DNA from: JABFSM01 sp052389555
Lineage (GTDB): Bacteria; Gemmatimonadota; Gemmatimonadetes; Gemmatimonadales; GWC2-71-9
Length of the DNA: 36,956 nucleotides
Assembly: GCA_052389555.1 (NCBI GenBank)
Contig: JBQTHV010000103.1
Coordinates: 1-36,956, forward strand
Direction of reading: 5' to 3'
Below are positions 24,720-31,508 of the stretch, piece by piece. Position 1 is the first letter of the stretch; each line of letters begins with the position of its first letter. The translations under genes were made by a program, and so were the position numbers. The notes beneath the pieces were generated by a model. The model saw nothing but the letters and a program-made list of their open reading frames with translations, was not told where the DNA came from and did not search any database.

Positions 24720-26531
24720 GTGACCCTCACTCAACTGTTCTTCGACGCGGTGGACCGGTGGGGGCGCCGCCCGGTCGCCCTTCGCTGGAAGCAGCACGGC
24801 CACTGGGTCCCGCTCAGCACCGCGGAGCTGCTGGAGCAGGTGCGGGCGGCGAGCCTGGGTTTCCTCGAGCTGGGGCTCACGCCGGGAGACCGGATCGCCA
24901 CCCTCTCCGAGAACCGGCCCGAGTGGGCGATCACCGATTACGCGTGCCTGACGGCGGGATGCGTCGGGGTAGCAATCTATCCAACGCTCACCCCCAAGCA
25001 GATCGACTACCTCCTGCGCGACTCCGGCTCGGCCGCGGTCTGCGTTTCGACCCGCGCCCAGCTCGATAAGATCCGGGAGATTCGCCCGAGCCTCCCTGCC
25101 CTTCGCCAGGTCATCGCGTTCGATCCCGGTCTCGAGGGACCGGAGGTGATCGGCTTCGGCAGCCTGCTGGCGCGGGGCCGGGCCGCCATCGCGAAATACC
25201 CGCGCTGGCGGGACGACGCATTGCGGGTTAGGCCCTCCGATCTCGCCATGCTGATTTATACCTCGGGCACCACCGGTGAGCCCAAGGGCGTGATGCTGAC
25301 CCACGGCAACGTCGCCTCGAATGTCACCACCTGCCTCGAGATTCTGCCCGTGTCGGAGCAGGACGAGTGCCTCTCGCTGCTGCCGCTCTCCCACATCTTC
25401 GAGCGGATGGCGGGCCACTACCTGATGTTCGCCGCCGGCGTCATCATCAACTACGCGGAGGGCATCGAGCAGGTCCCCCAGAACATCCTGGAGGTGCGGC
25501 CCACCATCTGCTGCGCGGTGCCGCGACTCTACGAGAAGATCTATCAGCGGGCGTTCGAAGCCGCTTCCGCGGGCCCCGCGATCAAGAAGAAGTTGTTCTT
25601 CTGGGCCAAGCGGGTGGGCGCCGAATGGACCGACCGGGCGCTGGAAGGCAGGATGATCCCGCTGGACCTGAAGCTGGCGCGCCTCCTCGCCGACCGGCTG
25701 GTGTTCAGTAAGATCCGCGCCCGGGTGGGAGGCCGGCTCAAGTACTTCGTGTCGGGAGGGGCGCCCCTGTCGCCCGAGATCGCCCGGTTCTTCTACGCCG
25801 CGGGCCTCCGCATTCTCGAGGGGTACGGGCTCACCGAGACCTCGCCGGTGGTCACCGTCAACACGCCGGAGCAGTTCAAGATCGGGACGGTGGGACGCGC
25901 AATTCGCGACGTCGAAGTGCGGATCGCCGAGGATGGCGAGATCCTGGTTCGCGGCCCCAACGTGATGCGCGGCTATTACAACAAGCCCGGGGCCACCAGC
26001 GAAGCGCTCGATCCCGACGGCTGGTTCCACACCGGCGACATCGGCGAGCTCGATCTGGAAGGCTTTCTCCGCATCACCGACCGGAAGAAGGACCTCATCG
26101 TGACGGCGGGCGGGAAGAAGGTCGCACCGCAACCCATCGAGGGCCTGCTCAAGCTCAACCGGTTCATCTCGAATGCGGTGCTGCTGGGTGACCGGCGCAA
26201 GTTTCCCATCGCGCTGCTGGTCCCCAACTTCGAACGGTTGGAGGTATGGGCCAGGGAGAGCGGGTTAACCTGGTCCACCCGGGAAGAGCTCGTGACCCTG
26301 CCCCAGGTCGAGGAGCATCTCGCGGGCGAGGCGCGCAAGACCCTGCGAGACCTGGCTCAGTTCGAGGTCCCCAAACGGTTCCTGCTCCTGGCGGAGGATT
26401 TTTCGATCGAGCGAGGTGAGCTTACCCCCAAGCTCTCGGTGCGCCGCAAGATCGTGGAGCAGCGCTACGCCGACCGGATCGAGGCGGCGTACGCCGAGGC
26501 GGAACAAGAAGGGGTCAGCGCCCGCCGGTAA
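24720..26531 (+). CDS. Long-chain fatty-acid-CoA ligase (FadD/ACSL type)
   Basis: 603-aa adenylate-forming enzyme that activates fatty acids to acyl-CoA with ATP. Motifs: P-loop-like LIYTSGTTGEPKGVMLTH (about residues 178-195), LPLSHIFERMAGHY, the linker/A5 motif LEGYGLTETSP, A7/A8 DGWFHTGDIGELD and ITDRKKDLIVTAGGKKVAP. The long insert between the two lobes (KKLFFWAKRVGAEW ... ADRLVFSKIRARVGGRLKYFVSGGAPL) is the mark of the ACSL/FadD15-like long-chain group. The start is GTG at 24720, 4 nt after the previous stop. The 3' end overlaps the zinc-ribbon gene on the other strand by 17 nt. It may act with the enoyl-CoA hydratase at 5981, but they are far apart. Confidence 0.94.
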   Translation: MTLTQLFFDAVDRWGRRPVALRWKQHGHWVPLSTAELLEQVRAASLGFLELGLTPGDRIATLSENRPEWAITDYACLTAGCVGVAIYPTLTPKQIDYLLRDSGSAAVCVSTRAQLDKIREIRPSLPALRQVIAFDPGLEGPEVIGFGSLLARGRAAIAKYPRWRDDALRVRPSDLAMLIYTSGTTGEPKGVMLTHGNVASNVTTCLEILPVSEQDECLSLLPLSHIFERMAGHYLMFAAGVIINYAEGIEQVPQNILEVRPTICCAVPRLYEKIYQRAFEAASAGPAIKKKLFFWAKRVGAEWTDRALEGRMIPLDLKLARLLADRLVFSKIRARVGGRLKYFVSGGAPLSPEIARFFYAAGLRILEGYGLTETSPVVTVNTPEQFKIGTVGRAIRDVEVRIAEDGEILVRGPNVMRGYYNKPGATSEALDPDGWFHTGDIGELDLEGFLRITDRKKDLIVTAGGKKVAPQPIEGLLKLNRFISNAVLLGDRRKFPIALLVPNFERLEVWARESGLTWSTREELVTLPQVEEHLAGEARKTLRDLAQFEVPKRFLLLAEDFSIERGELTPKLSVRRKIVEQRYADRIEAAYAEAEQEGVSARR

Positions 26532-26859
26532 AGACTTCAACCGCCAGCGTGAAGGTGCGCTGCTCGGAGGAATGCAGCGCCCCAACTCCCACGATCTGGC
26601 GGGAGATTTCCTCACCCCGATCATTCCGAATCGAGAGCGACACCGAGTACTCCCACGATTCCCCGACGGCGGGATGCCGGATGGTGCCTTCGACCCGGAG
26701 CGGCGAGAAGGCCGGCAACGGGCGGCGCGCGGCGCCGCCCGGATCGAACCGCAGGTGATGCCGGCAAGCCGGACAAGTCACCGCGCTCTCCAAGACCTTC
26801 GCCCGGCAGTGCGGGCAGATCCGGCTGGCGCCGGCCGTGCCCTGCCGCGTGGTGCTCAT
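26515..26859 (-). CDS. Zinc-ribbon protein with beta-rich C-terminus
   Basis: 114-aa protein. Residues 15-33 hold a zinc ribbon with CPHC and CPAC knuckles (ICPHCRAKVLESAVTCPAC). The rest is a predicted beta-sandwich-like segment (EGTIRHPAVGESWEYSVSLSIRNDRGEE, ALHSSEQRTFTLAVEVF). Not recognised as a named family. Its ATG at 26859 overlaps the bactofilin stop as ATGA, so it is likely coproduced with bactofilin and may help organise or regulate it; that is inference from position. Confidence 0.72.
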   Translation of the reverse strand: MSTTRQGTAGASRICPHCRAKVLESAVTCPACRHHLRFDPGGAARRPLPAFSPLRVEGTIRHPAVGESWEYSVSLSIRNDRGEEISRQIVGVGALHSSEQRTFTLAVEVFTGGR

Positions 26860-27356
26860 GAGGCGGCGCTGCGCTCCATCACCAAGCCCGGTTTGCCGGT
26901 CGCCCGCTCTTCCCAGCCAAACTCGACCTGGCCTCGCATCTTCGACCCGGCGGCCACGGTGAGCGAACCGGCCTTGAGATCGCCATTGAGCACGCCCGAC
27001 GCCAGAAGCTCGACCCGCTTAGCGTTTTCGATGTTGCCTTCCAGCTCGCCGCCGATCGTGACGGTACCGGCCTGGACCCCGCCAGTGAGCTTGGCGCCCG
27101 GCTCGATCGTGAGGTTGCCTTCGACGTGAACATCACCCTTGAACCGGCCCGCGATCCGAACGTGCCCGGCTCCCTCGATCTTCCCCTCGATGGCGAGGCC
27201 GGCCGCGACAATCGATTCCTTCTGCTCGGTGGCTCGTGCCGGTGGCTCGGGCACGGGAGCGGGCTCGGGCCGGAACTCGGCGACCCTGGGGAACGGCTCG
27301 GCAGCGGGGGCGGGTGCATCCTTCTTGGGGGCGGTTTGTTCCTTCCAGATTGCCAT
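26856..27356 (-). CDS. Bactofilin (polymer-forming cytoskeletal protein)
   Basis: 166-aa bactofilin, which self-assembles into filaments that scaffold envelope-linked processes. The N-terminus is short and Pro/Ala-rich (APAPAAEPFPRVAEFRPEPA). The core is the right-handed beta-helix of about 17-residue turns: LAIEGKIEGAGHVRIAGRFKGDV, EGNLTIEPGAKLTGGVQAGTVTIGG, LEGNIENAKRVELLASGVLNGDLKAGSLTVAAGS, RGQVEF. The start is the ATG at 27356 (MAIWKEQ) with AGGA and GGAG upstream; the frame remains open further upstream but that sequence is non-coding in character. The 139-nt upstream gap has a TATCTT -10-like hexamer but no convincing promoter. Confidence 0.9.
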   Translation of the reverse strand: MAIWKEQTAPKKDAPAPAAEPFPRVAEFRPEPAPVPEPPARATEQKESIVAAGLAIEGKIEGAGHVRIAGRFKGDVHVEGNLTIEPGAKLTGGVQAGTVTIGGELEGNIENAKRVELLASGVLNGDLKAGSLTVAAGSKMRGQVEFGWEERATGKPGLVMERSAAS

Positions 27357-27495
27357 GGCTCCTGCTTCCTGTGAAACGTGACTGACTGGTGGTGACCGAT
27401 GCGAGGTCGAAACGATTCGGGGAACCTTCCCACCCCGCGAGAGAGGCAAGATAGCAATGATCCGGCGCCCTGCGATACCGGGTATGGGAGCCCGG

Positions 27496-28134
27496 TCAGA
27501 ATTCGGACCGGCCCGGGCGACTGCTCGGTTTGATCCCGACCCAGCAACTTCCGCTTTGGGCCAGCAGCGTGAGCGTTGCCGGTGGTTCGCCCCCTTCCGA
27601 TACGACCCGCAGGCCCGGCAATACCGCCCGGGCGGCATCCGCAATCCAGGCTCCGCCCGGCAGGTCTGCAAGATCAGCGCCGATCACAACGCCGCGCATG
27701 CTGTTGCTCTTGAGGGGAAGCCGCGGCGAGCGCAGGACGCTCGCGGCCGGCGTCCCGGGAACCGGGCCGGCAGAGCGGTTCACCAGGACGAGGCCGATGC
27801 CGGGCATGCGCTCCGACAGTTCGTCGGCGACTGCAGCGACCCGTCCGGCAAGGGCAACGAAGCCGCCGGGGCCGGTAAGGCCGAGGAACGCATGCATAGC
27901 CTCAGCGGTGAGGACCGCTGGACGGCCGGACGGCTCGGCGGCTCCGGGCTGGGCCGTCGGCGGCGGGCCGAAGTCCGCGATGCCGGTCCTAACCCGCACA
28001 ACCCGGCCGCAGACCGGGCAGCCCAGGTCGCCCGTAATGACCCGGCGGCCTTCCATGGTCTCGGGCAGGAGGACCAGGTACTGCTCCGCGTGGCCTGCGG
28101 GGCAGATCAGGTGGTCGGTGAGCTCGATATGCAT
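27496..28134 (-). CDS. Uncharacterised protein with N-terminal zinc-binding segment
   Basis: 212 aa, not recognised. The N-terminus has CPAGH and CPVCGR knuckles (residues about 11-45), resembling Trm112/YcaR-like zinc segments that precede some methyltransferases. The remainder (FLGLTGPGGFVALAGRVAAVADELSERMPG, LPLKSNSMRGVVIGADLADL, AARAVLPGLRVVSEG) has the order of a class I methyltransferase fold, but without the GxGxG SAM-binding loop, so a degenerate, non-catalytic form is a possible reading. It begins at the ATG at 28134 only 4 nt from a heptamer array; no Shine-Dalgarno is visible. Confidence 0.65.
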   Translation of the reverse strand: MHIELTDHLICPAGHAEQYLVLLPETMEGRRVITGDLGCPVCGRVVRVRTGIADFGPPPTAQPGAAEPSGRPAVLTAEAMHAFLGLTGPGGFVALAGRVAAVADELSERMPGIGLVLVNRSAGPVPGTPAASVLRSPRLPLKSNSMRGVVIGADLADLPGGAWIADAARAVLPGLRVVSEGGEPPATLTLLAQSGSCWVGIKPSSRPGRSEF

Positions 28135-28138
28135 CGGC

Positions 28139-28220
28139 GTAGCGAGTAGCGAGTAGCGAGTAGGGTTTCCAGGTTCGATCGGTCGCGGTTTCCCCTATTC
28201 GCTACTCGCTACTCGCTAAC
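28139..28220. repeat. Inverted heptamer array between the SDR and zinc-segment genes
   Basis: The left arm has three GTAGCGA units and a partial fourth (28139-28165). The right arm is TATTCGC TACTCGC TACTCGC TAAC (to 28220). The two arms are complementary across about 30 nt, so a long hairpin can form. On the minus strand the right arm starts inside the SDR stop codon (TAG, 28216-28218) and the left arm ends 4 nt before the start codon of the downstream gene. Confidence 0.9.
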
Positions 28221-28932
28221 TCCTGTTTGCTGGCCCCAGCCTGATCCAATCCACGTCAACGTGGTCCGGCCGGGTCGCGACCCAGAGCACCGCCTCCGCC
28301 ACGTCGGCGGGCCGCAGCATGGCCGCGCGGGGCAGGAAGCCGGGCCGGTGATCGGGATCCACCGGGTCCCAGACCGCGGTATCGGTCGGTCCCGGGCTGA
28401 TCAGGGTGCAAAGCACCTTGGTCCCGCGAAACTCCTCTCGCAGGGATTCGTGCAAACCGCGCAGCCCGAACTTCGCGGCGCTGTACGCCGCATTCTCCGC
28501 GAAGGCCCGGTGATCCGCCACGCTGCCGATCGTGATGAGCCGGCCGCCCCCCCGTTCCCGCATCGCGGGCAGAAACGCACGGGCCACGTGGAAGGCGCCC
28601 CCCAGGTTGGCCGCCAGCTGCTCGGCAAACTCGGCGGGAGCGATCTGCTCGAGCGGCTTGAGGAGAAAACTGCCGGCGGCGTGGACCACCACATCGGGGA
28701 CACCGAAGGTCGCCCGGACCTGCTCCGCGAGTCCCATCACCTCTTCGGCGCGGGTTAGGTCGCACCGCAGGTCGAGCCGATGCGGTTCCCGGGCGGGGGC
28801 GAGACTGCGCGCCGCTCGCGCCACCCGTGCCCCGGCGTCCGTGAGCGCCTGGGCCACCGCGAGCCCGATCCCCCGGGACGCCCCGGCCACCACCGCCACA
28901 CGACCCTCAAGCTCACGGGCTGACACAGGCAT
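28216..28932 (-). CDS. Short-chain dehydrogenase/reductase (SDR), possible pterin reductase
   Basis: 238-aa classical SDR, NAD(P)-dependent. Cofactor loop GASRGIG (residues 17-23), HAAG, and catalytic tetrad N109, S137, Y150, K154 (AANLGG; TIGSVADH; YSAAK). R20 in the Gly loop and the following basic residues would suit NADP(H). Position downstream of PTPS and folE on the same strand raises the possibility of a sepiapterin-reductase-like last step of tetrahydrobiopterin synthesis; sepiapterin reductases are SDRs. This is inference: the gene is separated by about 150 nt of repeat sequence. The start ATG at 28932 is chosen; a GTG at 28968 lies in the repeat. Confidence 0.85.
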   Translation of the reverse strand: MPVSARELEGRVAVVAGASRGIGLAVAQALTDAGARVARAARSLAPAREPHRLDLRCDLTRAEEVMGLAEQVRATFGVPDVVVHAAGSFLLKPLEQIAPAEFAEQLAANLGGAFHVARAFLPAMRERGGGRLITIGSVADHRAFAENAAYSAAKFGLRGLHESLREEFRGTKVLCTLISPGPTDTAVWDPVDPDHRPGFLPRAAMLRPADVAEAVLWVATRPDHVDVDWIRLGPANRS

Positions 28933-28952
28933 TCTCGGCCGGCTTTGAGAAC

Positions 28953-29086
28953 AATCCACGGAATACACCGATCAGAGTATCCCCCGATGACGCAGATGAC
29001 GCAGATGCTTTCGGTGATCCGCCCGGATCAATCCGCGTAATCTGCGTAATCGGTGGATCAAACTCACCCGCCAAATCCGTGGATCA
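28953..29086. repeat. Long imperfect hairpin made of nine-base repeats
   Basis: Outer arms AATCCACGGA (28953-28962) and TCCGTGGAT (29077-29085) enclose inner arms CGATGACGCAGATGACGCAGAT and its partner ATCCGCGTAATCTGCGTAATCGG (each given in two parts of the same arm), with period-9 units GATGACGCA and GCGTAATCT. It begins at the folE stop codon and ends near the SDR start, so it may act as a terminator or mRNA-processing hairpin between them. Related units occur at 12267-12292. Confidence 0.75.
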
Positions 29087-29665
29087 CTCCAGCGACCGCG
29101 ACCCGTGTACCAGCTGGAGGAACTCGCTGCGTGTCTTGGGATCGCTCCGGAAGAGCCCCCGTACCGAGCTCGTCACGGTGCGCGAGTTCTGTTTCTCCAC
29201 CCCGCGCATCATCATGCAGAGGTGCGCCGCGTCGATCACCACGCCGACCCCCTGCGGCTGGAGCACTTCCATGATCGCGTCGGCGATCTCATCGGTGAGC
29301 CGCTCCTGCACCTGAAGCCGCCGGGCGAAGATGTCCACGATCCGGGGAAGCTTGGAAAGCCCGATCAGCCGCCCGTTCGGGATGTAGGCCACGTGCGCCC
29401 GCCCATAGAACGGCAGCAAATGGTGTTCGCAGAGCGAGTAGAGCTCGATGTCGCGGACCAGGATCATCTCCTGATGCGATTCCTCGAATACCCCGTCGCC
29501 GACGACGTCCTCGAGGGACAGTTGATACCCGCGGGTCAGGAACCGCAGCGCGATCTCGAGCCGCTGGGGCGTGCGGCGTAACCCGGGCCGGTCGGGATCC
29601 TCGCCCAGCGCGGCGAGAATGGTCCGGATCTCCTGCTGCAGCTCAAGCCCCTTGGTATTCGACAT
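29084..29665 (-). CDS. folE: GTP cyclohydrolase I
   Basis: 193-aa FolE, converting GTP to 7,8-dihydroneopterin triphosphate, first step of folate, queuosine and tetrahydrobiopterin routes. Zinc ligands C79, H82 (SLCEHHLLPF) and C150 (AAHLCMMMRG), with catalytic H81; the C79-C150 spacing of 71 equals that of E. coli C110-C181. Other blocks: DPDRPGLRRTPQR, RAHVAYIPNG, VQERLT, SRTVTSSVRGLFR. The ATG at 29665 gives the normal N-terminus; the frame is open further upstream inside the PTPS gene. It overlaps the 3' end of that gene by 23 nt, so the two are surely cotranscribed. Confidence 0.95.
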   Translation of the reverse strand: MSNTKGLELQQEIRTILAALGEDPDRPGLRRTPQRLEIALRFLTRGYQLSLEDVVGDGVFEESHQEMILVRDIELYSLCEHHLLPFYGRAHVAYIPNGRLIGLSKLPRIVDIFARRLQVQERLTDEIADAIMEVLQPQGVGVVIDAAHLCMMMRGVEKQNSRTVTSSVRGLFRSDPKTRSEFLQLVHGSRSLE

Positions 29666-30056
29666 AGTTGCGAGGAGTCTCCCACAGACGAAGGCGAAAC
29701 AGCTTCCCGTTCGGAATCCGGGGAGCAAGCTGCTCCCAGCAGAAGACCGCGATGTTCTCGGCGGAGGGGAGGCGCTCGCGAAACCAGGTTACGTCGAGGT
29801 TCAGGTTGCGATGGTCGAGCGCCGCGATGATCCATTCGTCGGCGAGCTGCTGGATCAGGGCGACGTCCACCACATAGCCGGTCTCCGGGTCAATGTCGCC
29901 TTCGACTTCGATGTCCAGCTCGTAGTTGTGCCCGTGATAGTTGGGATTGTTGCAAGGGCCGAAGGTCGTGCGATTCCACTCGGCCGACCGCGCGGGATTG
30001 TGTAAGCGGTGGGCCGCATTGAAATGGACCCGCCGGGCCACCACGCAACGAGGCAT
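29643..30056 (-). CDS. 6-pyruvoyl-tetrahydropterin synthase-like protein (PTPS/QueD family)
   Basis: 137-aa member of the PTPS/QueD family, acting on dihydroneopterin triphosphate. Zinc His: H16, H41, H43; catalytic C35, D81, H82; pterin-anchoring E126. Spacings from the Cys (-19, +6, +8, +46, +47, +91) match the animal PTPS residues H23, H48, H50, D88, H89, E133 relative to C42. The block FGPCNNPNYHGHNYEL, then EGDIDPETGYV and ALDHRNLNLDV, also read like the animal enzyme rather than the shorter E. coli QueD. That suggests tetrahydrobiopterin synthesis, though many bacterial proteins of this type are labelled 6-carboxytetrahydropterin synthase. A GGGAGGGAG site lies upstream of the ATG at 30056. 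Confidence 0.88.
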   Translation of the reverse strand: MPRCVVARRVHFNAAHRLHNPARSAEWNRTTFGPCNNPNYHGHNYELDIEVEGDIDPETGYVVDVALIQQLADEWIIAALDHRNLNLDVTWFRERLPSAENIAVFCWEQLAPRIPNGKLFRLRLWETPRNYVEYQGA

Positions 30057-30090
30057 GCCGGACGTCTCCCTCCCATCCTCCTAATACGAA

Positions 30091-30121
30091 GGCGCCGATC
30101 CGGCTCACGCTGGTCGGCGCC
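30091..30121 (-). terminator. Terminator-like hairpin before the PTPS gene
   Basis: On the minus strand, GGCGCCGA (30121-30114) pairs with TCGGCGCC (30098-30091), with further CC/GG and GC/GC pairs inside the loop. TTCGTATT follows, a weak T-tract. The upstream arm overlaps the 3' strand of the long-range helix of the candidate RNA at 30116-30127, so the two structures could compete; this would allow either RNA 3'-end formation or attenuation of the downstream pterin genes. Confidence 0.5.
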
Positions 30122-30290
30122 CAGGTGTCGGCTGGCGGCCGGGATGTTTACTTGAGCCCGAAGAGGTTATGTGTGGCGCCCTCACCGTCGGCGTTTGCCT
30201 TCCCCCGAGGGGCATGACAGCGGCCGTGGTATCTGGGCCCCGCTCCGGACTGTTGGGTCAGTAACGTGTCTCCCAGCCGTCACCCGACGC
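30116..30290 (-). ncRNA. Candidate structured small RNA or structured leader upstream of PTPS-folE
   Basis: About 175 nt between a near-consensus promoter and a terminator-like hairpin, with no ORF on this strand. A long-range closing helix joins the 5' end GGTGACGGCTGG (30284-30273, with GGCG at 30291-30288) to CCAGCCGACACC (30135-30124) and GGGCGCC after it, with matching bulged A residues on both strands. A second helix joins GTTACTGACCC (30265-30255) to GGGCTCAAGTAAAC (30159-30146). Small hairpins are seen in the apical part, such as GGC-AAAC-GCC. Length, closed ends and promoter strength resemble a 6S-type RNA, but no family was recognised with certainty; a pterin-operon leader is the alternative. 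Confidence 0.5.
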
Positions 30291-30294
30291 CGCT

Positions 30295-30323
30295 ATTATA
30301 GGGACCGGCCCCGACTCCGTCAA
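30295..30323 (-). promoter_or_regulatory. Near-consensus sigma-70 promoter
   Basis: On the minus strand, TTGACG (30323-30318) and TATAAT (30300-30295) are separated by exactly 17 nt. This is 11 of 12 consensus bases with ideal spacing, by far the best promoter seen in the window. Transcription should begin near 30288, at the 5' base of the closing helix of the candidate RNA. Confidence 0.8.
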
Positions 30324-30342
30324 CCGTCGCGACGATCCATCG

Positions 30343-30504
30343 ATGCCCATTTCGCCGCTCATTGCGCTCGTTGCCCTGGTGGCGTGGATCGTGCTGGTCT
30401 TCGTGCGACCGATCGGACTCGGCATTGTGCATCTCCTGCTCGCGCTCGCCGCCATTCTGTTCATCCGATGGTGGGCACTGCGAAAGGTGAGAAGTGAGAC
30501 GTGA
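30343..30504 (+). CDS. Small two-helix membrane protein, 53 aa
   Basis: A short gene divergent from the candidate RNA. The product MPISPLIALVALVAWIVLVF then RPIGLGIVHLLLALAAILFI ends in a basic tail WWALRKVRSET: two hydrophobic helices with a Gly-rich turn. The layout resembles lmo0937/DUF5670-type small membrane proteins (two helices with G-x-x-H-I/L-L-L in the second), but similarity is only by eye. No good ribosome site is seen. Its TGA stop (30502-30504) lies inside a GTGAGAn heptamer array, as for other genes here. Confidence 0.5.
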   Translation: MPISPLIALVALVAWIVLVFVRPIGLGIVHLLLALAAILFIRWWALRKVRSET

Positions 30505-30545
30505 GAGGTAAGAGGTAACCTCTCACCGCTCACCTCTCACCTTTC
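30487..30545. repeat. Inverted heptamer array (GTGAGAn) between convergent genes
   Basis: GTGAGAA, GTGAGAC, GTGAGAG, GTAAGAG, then a palindromic centre AGAGGTAACCTCT and the inverse arm CTCACCGCTCACCTCTCACC. The array holds the stop codon of the small membrane protein and ends just before the GNAT stop codon (30549-30551). A strong hairpin can form in either transcript. Confidence 0.88.
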
Positions 30546-30548
30546 CGT

Positions 30549-31508
30549 TCAGATCTCCCAATTCGAGAACACCACGCCTTCTCCCCGCGGGAACGCTTCG
30601 GGCTGGCCGTCGAGCGTCATCCGAAGATCGGTCCAGTGCACCCGGAAGCCTGCGTCCAGCAGCGCACCGTAGGTGGCACGGTACGCGGTCTGGCAGCGAA
30701 TTCCGATTCGCCGGCTGCCGCGCGCCCAGCCGCTCCACTCGATCGCCTGCACCAGGCGGCGGAACGCCGCCGGACTTCGCGCCGCCAGCTTGAGGACCCG
30801 GACCTCGTCCAGCGGCCGGCCCTCGGCCAGGGGAACACAATGCCACAGCGCAAACCCGGCCAGTCCGGTCCGGTCGCGGAGCAGGGTGACGTCCCCCAGA
30901 CCGTGCTCCAGCGTGAGCGCGATCTCCCGGCTGAAATCGGTCCCCGGCGCGAGCCGATCAATCAACTCGCGGCACTCGGCGATTCCCGCCTTGACGCCCT
31001 CGCGGGAGAGCAGCGTGCCGATGCGCGGCGGTGCGGTCGGCAACTCACGGGCGACGCTCACGGTGAGGTGCTCGGGCCGGAAGCCGAGCCGCGAATAGAA
31101 ACCGATGTTCTCCACCGTGCGCGGCATCGTCTCGAGACCGATGACCTGGGCGCCCCGGTCCCGCAACCACTGGATCCCGGTCGCCACGATTAGCCCGCCG
31201 ACCCCGCGTCCCTGATGGCTGGGCCGCACGGCGAGCGGACCCATCCACCCCTCGGCCCCGCAGTGATGCGCCATGTTGAAGGCAATGACGGTGCCGGCCC
31301 CCCCCCGATCACGCCAGATCATGGCTCCTTCGCCGGCCGCTGCAATGGCGAACCGCCAGATCGCGGGATTGAGCCGGGGAACCCGGACCCCGCTCATCCC
31401 ATCCCGCTGATATCGGTCGGTGAACGCCTCGGAGAAGACCCCGTTGATTGCCTCAATGTCCTCGACCCGGGCGCGGGCCGGACCGGCAAGCTGCTCAGGC
31501 CGCCGCAT
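30549..31508 (-). CDS. GNAT-family N-acetyltransferase
   Basis: 319-aa protein with an N-terminal GNAT domain: motif A is MGPLAVRPSHQGRGVGGLIV (acetyl-CoA pyrophosphate loop Q-G-R-G-V-G-G) and motif B-like GFYSRLGFRPEHLTVSV. The second half (residues about 165-319) has a weaker GNAT-like pattern (GLAGFALWHCVPL, then VLKLAARSPAAFRRLVQAIE), so this is probably a tandem two-domain GNAT. Substrate unknown. Its start ATG at 31508 overlaps the end of sbcC by 14 nt, so it is part of the same transcript as the DNA-end-processing genes; the reason is unclear. Confidence 0.85.
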   Translation of the reverse strand: MRRPEQLAGPARARVEDIEAINGVFSEAFTDRYQRDGMSGVRVPRLNPAIWRFAIAAAGEGAMIWRDRGGAGTVIAFNMAHHCGAEGWMGPLAVRPSHQGRGVGGLIVATGIQWLRDRGAQVIGLETMPRTVENIGFYSRLGFRPEHLTVSVARELPTAPPRIGTLLSREGVKAGIAECRELIDRLAPGTDFSREIALTLEHGLGDVTLLRDRTGLAGFALWHCVPLAEGRPLDEVRVLKLAARSPAAFRRLVQAIEWSGWARGSRRIGIRCQTAYRATYGALLDAGFRVHWTDLRMTLDGQPEAFPRGEGVVFSNWEI

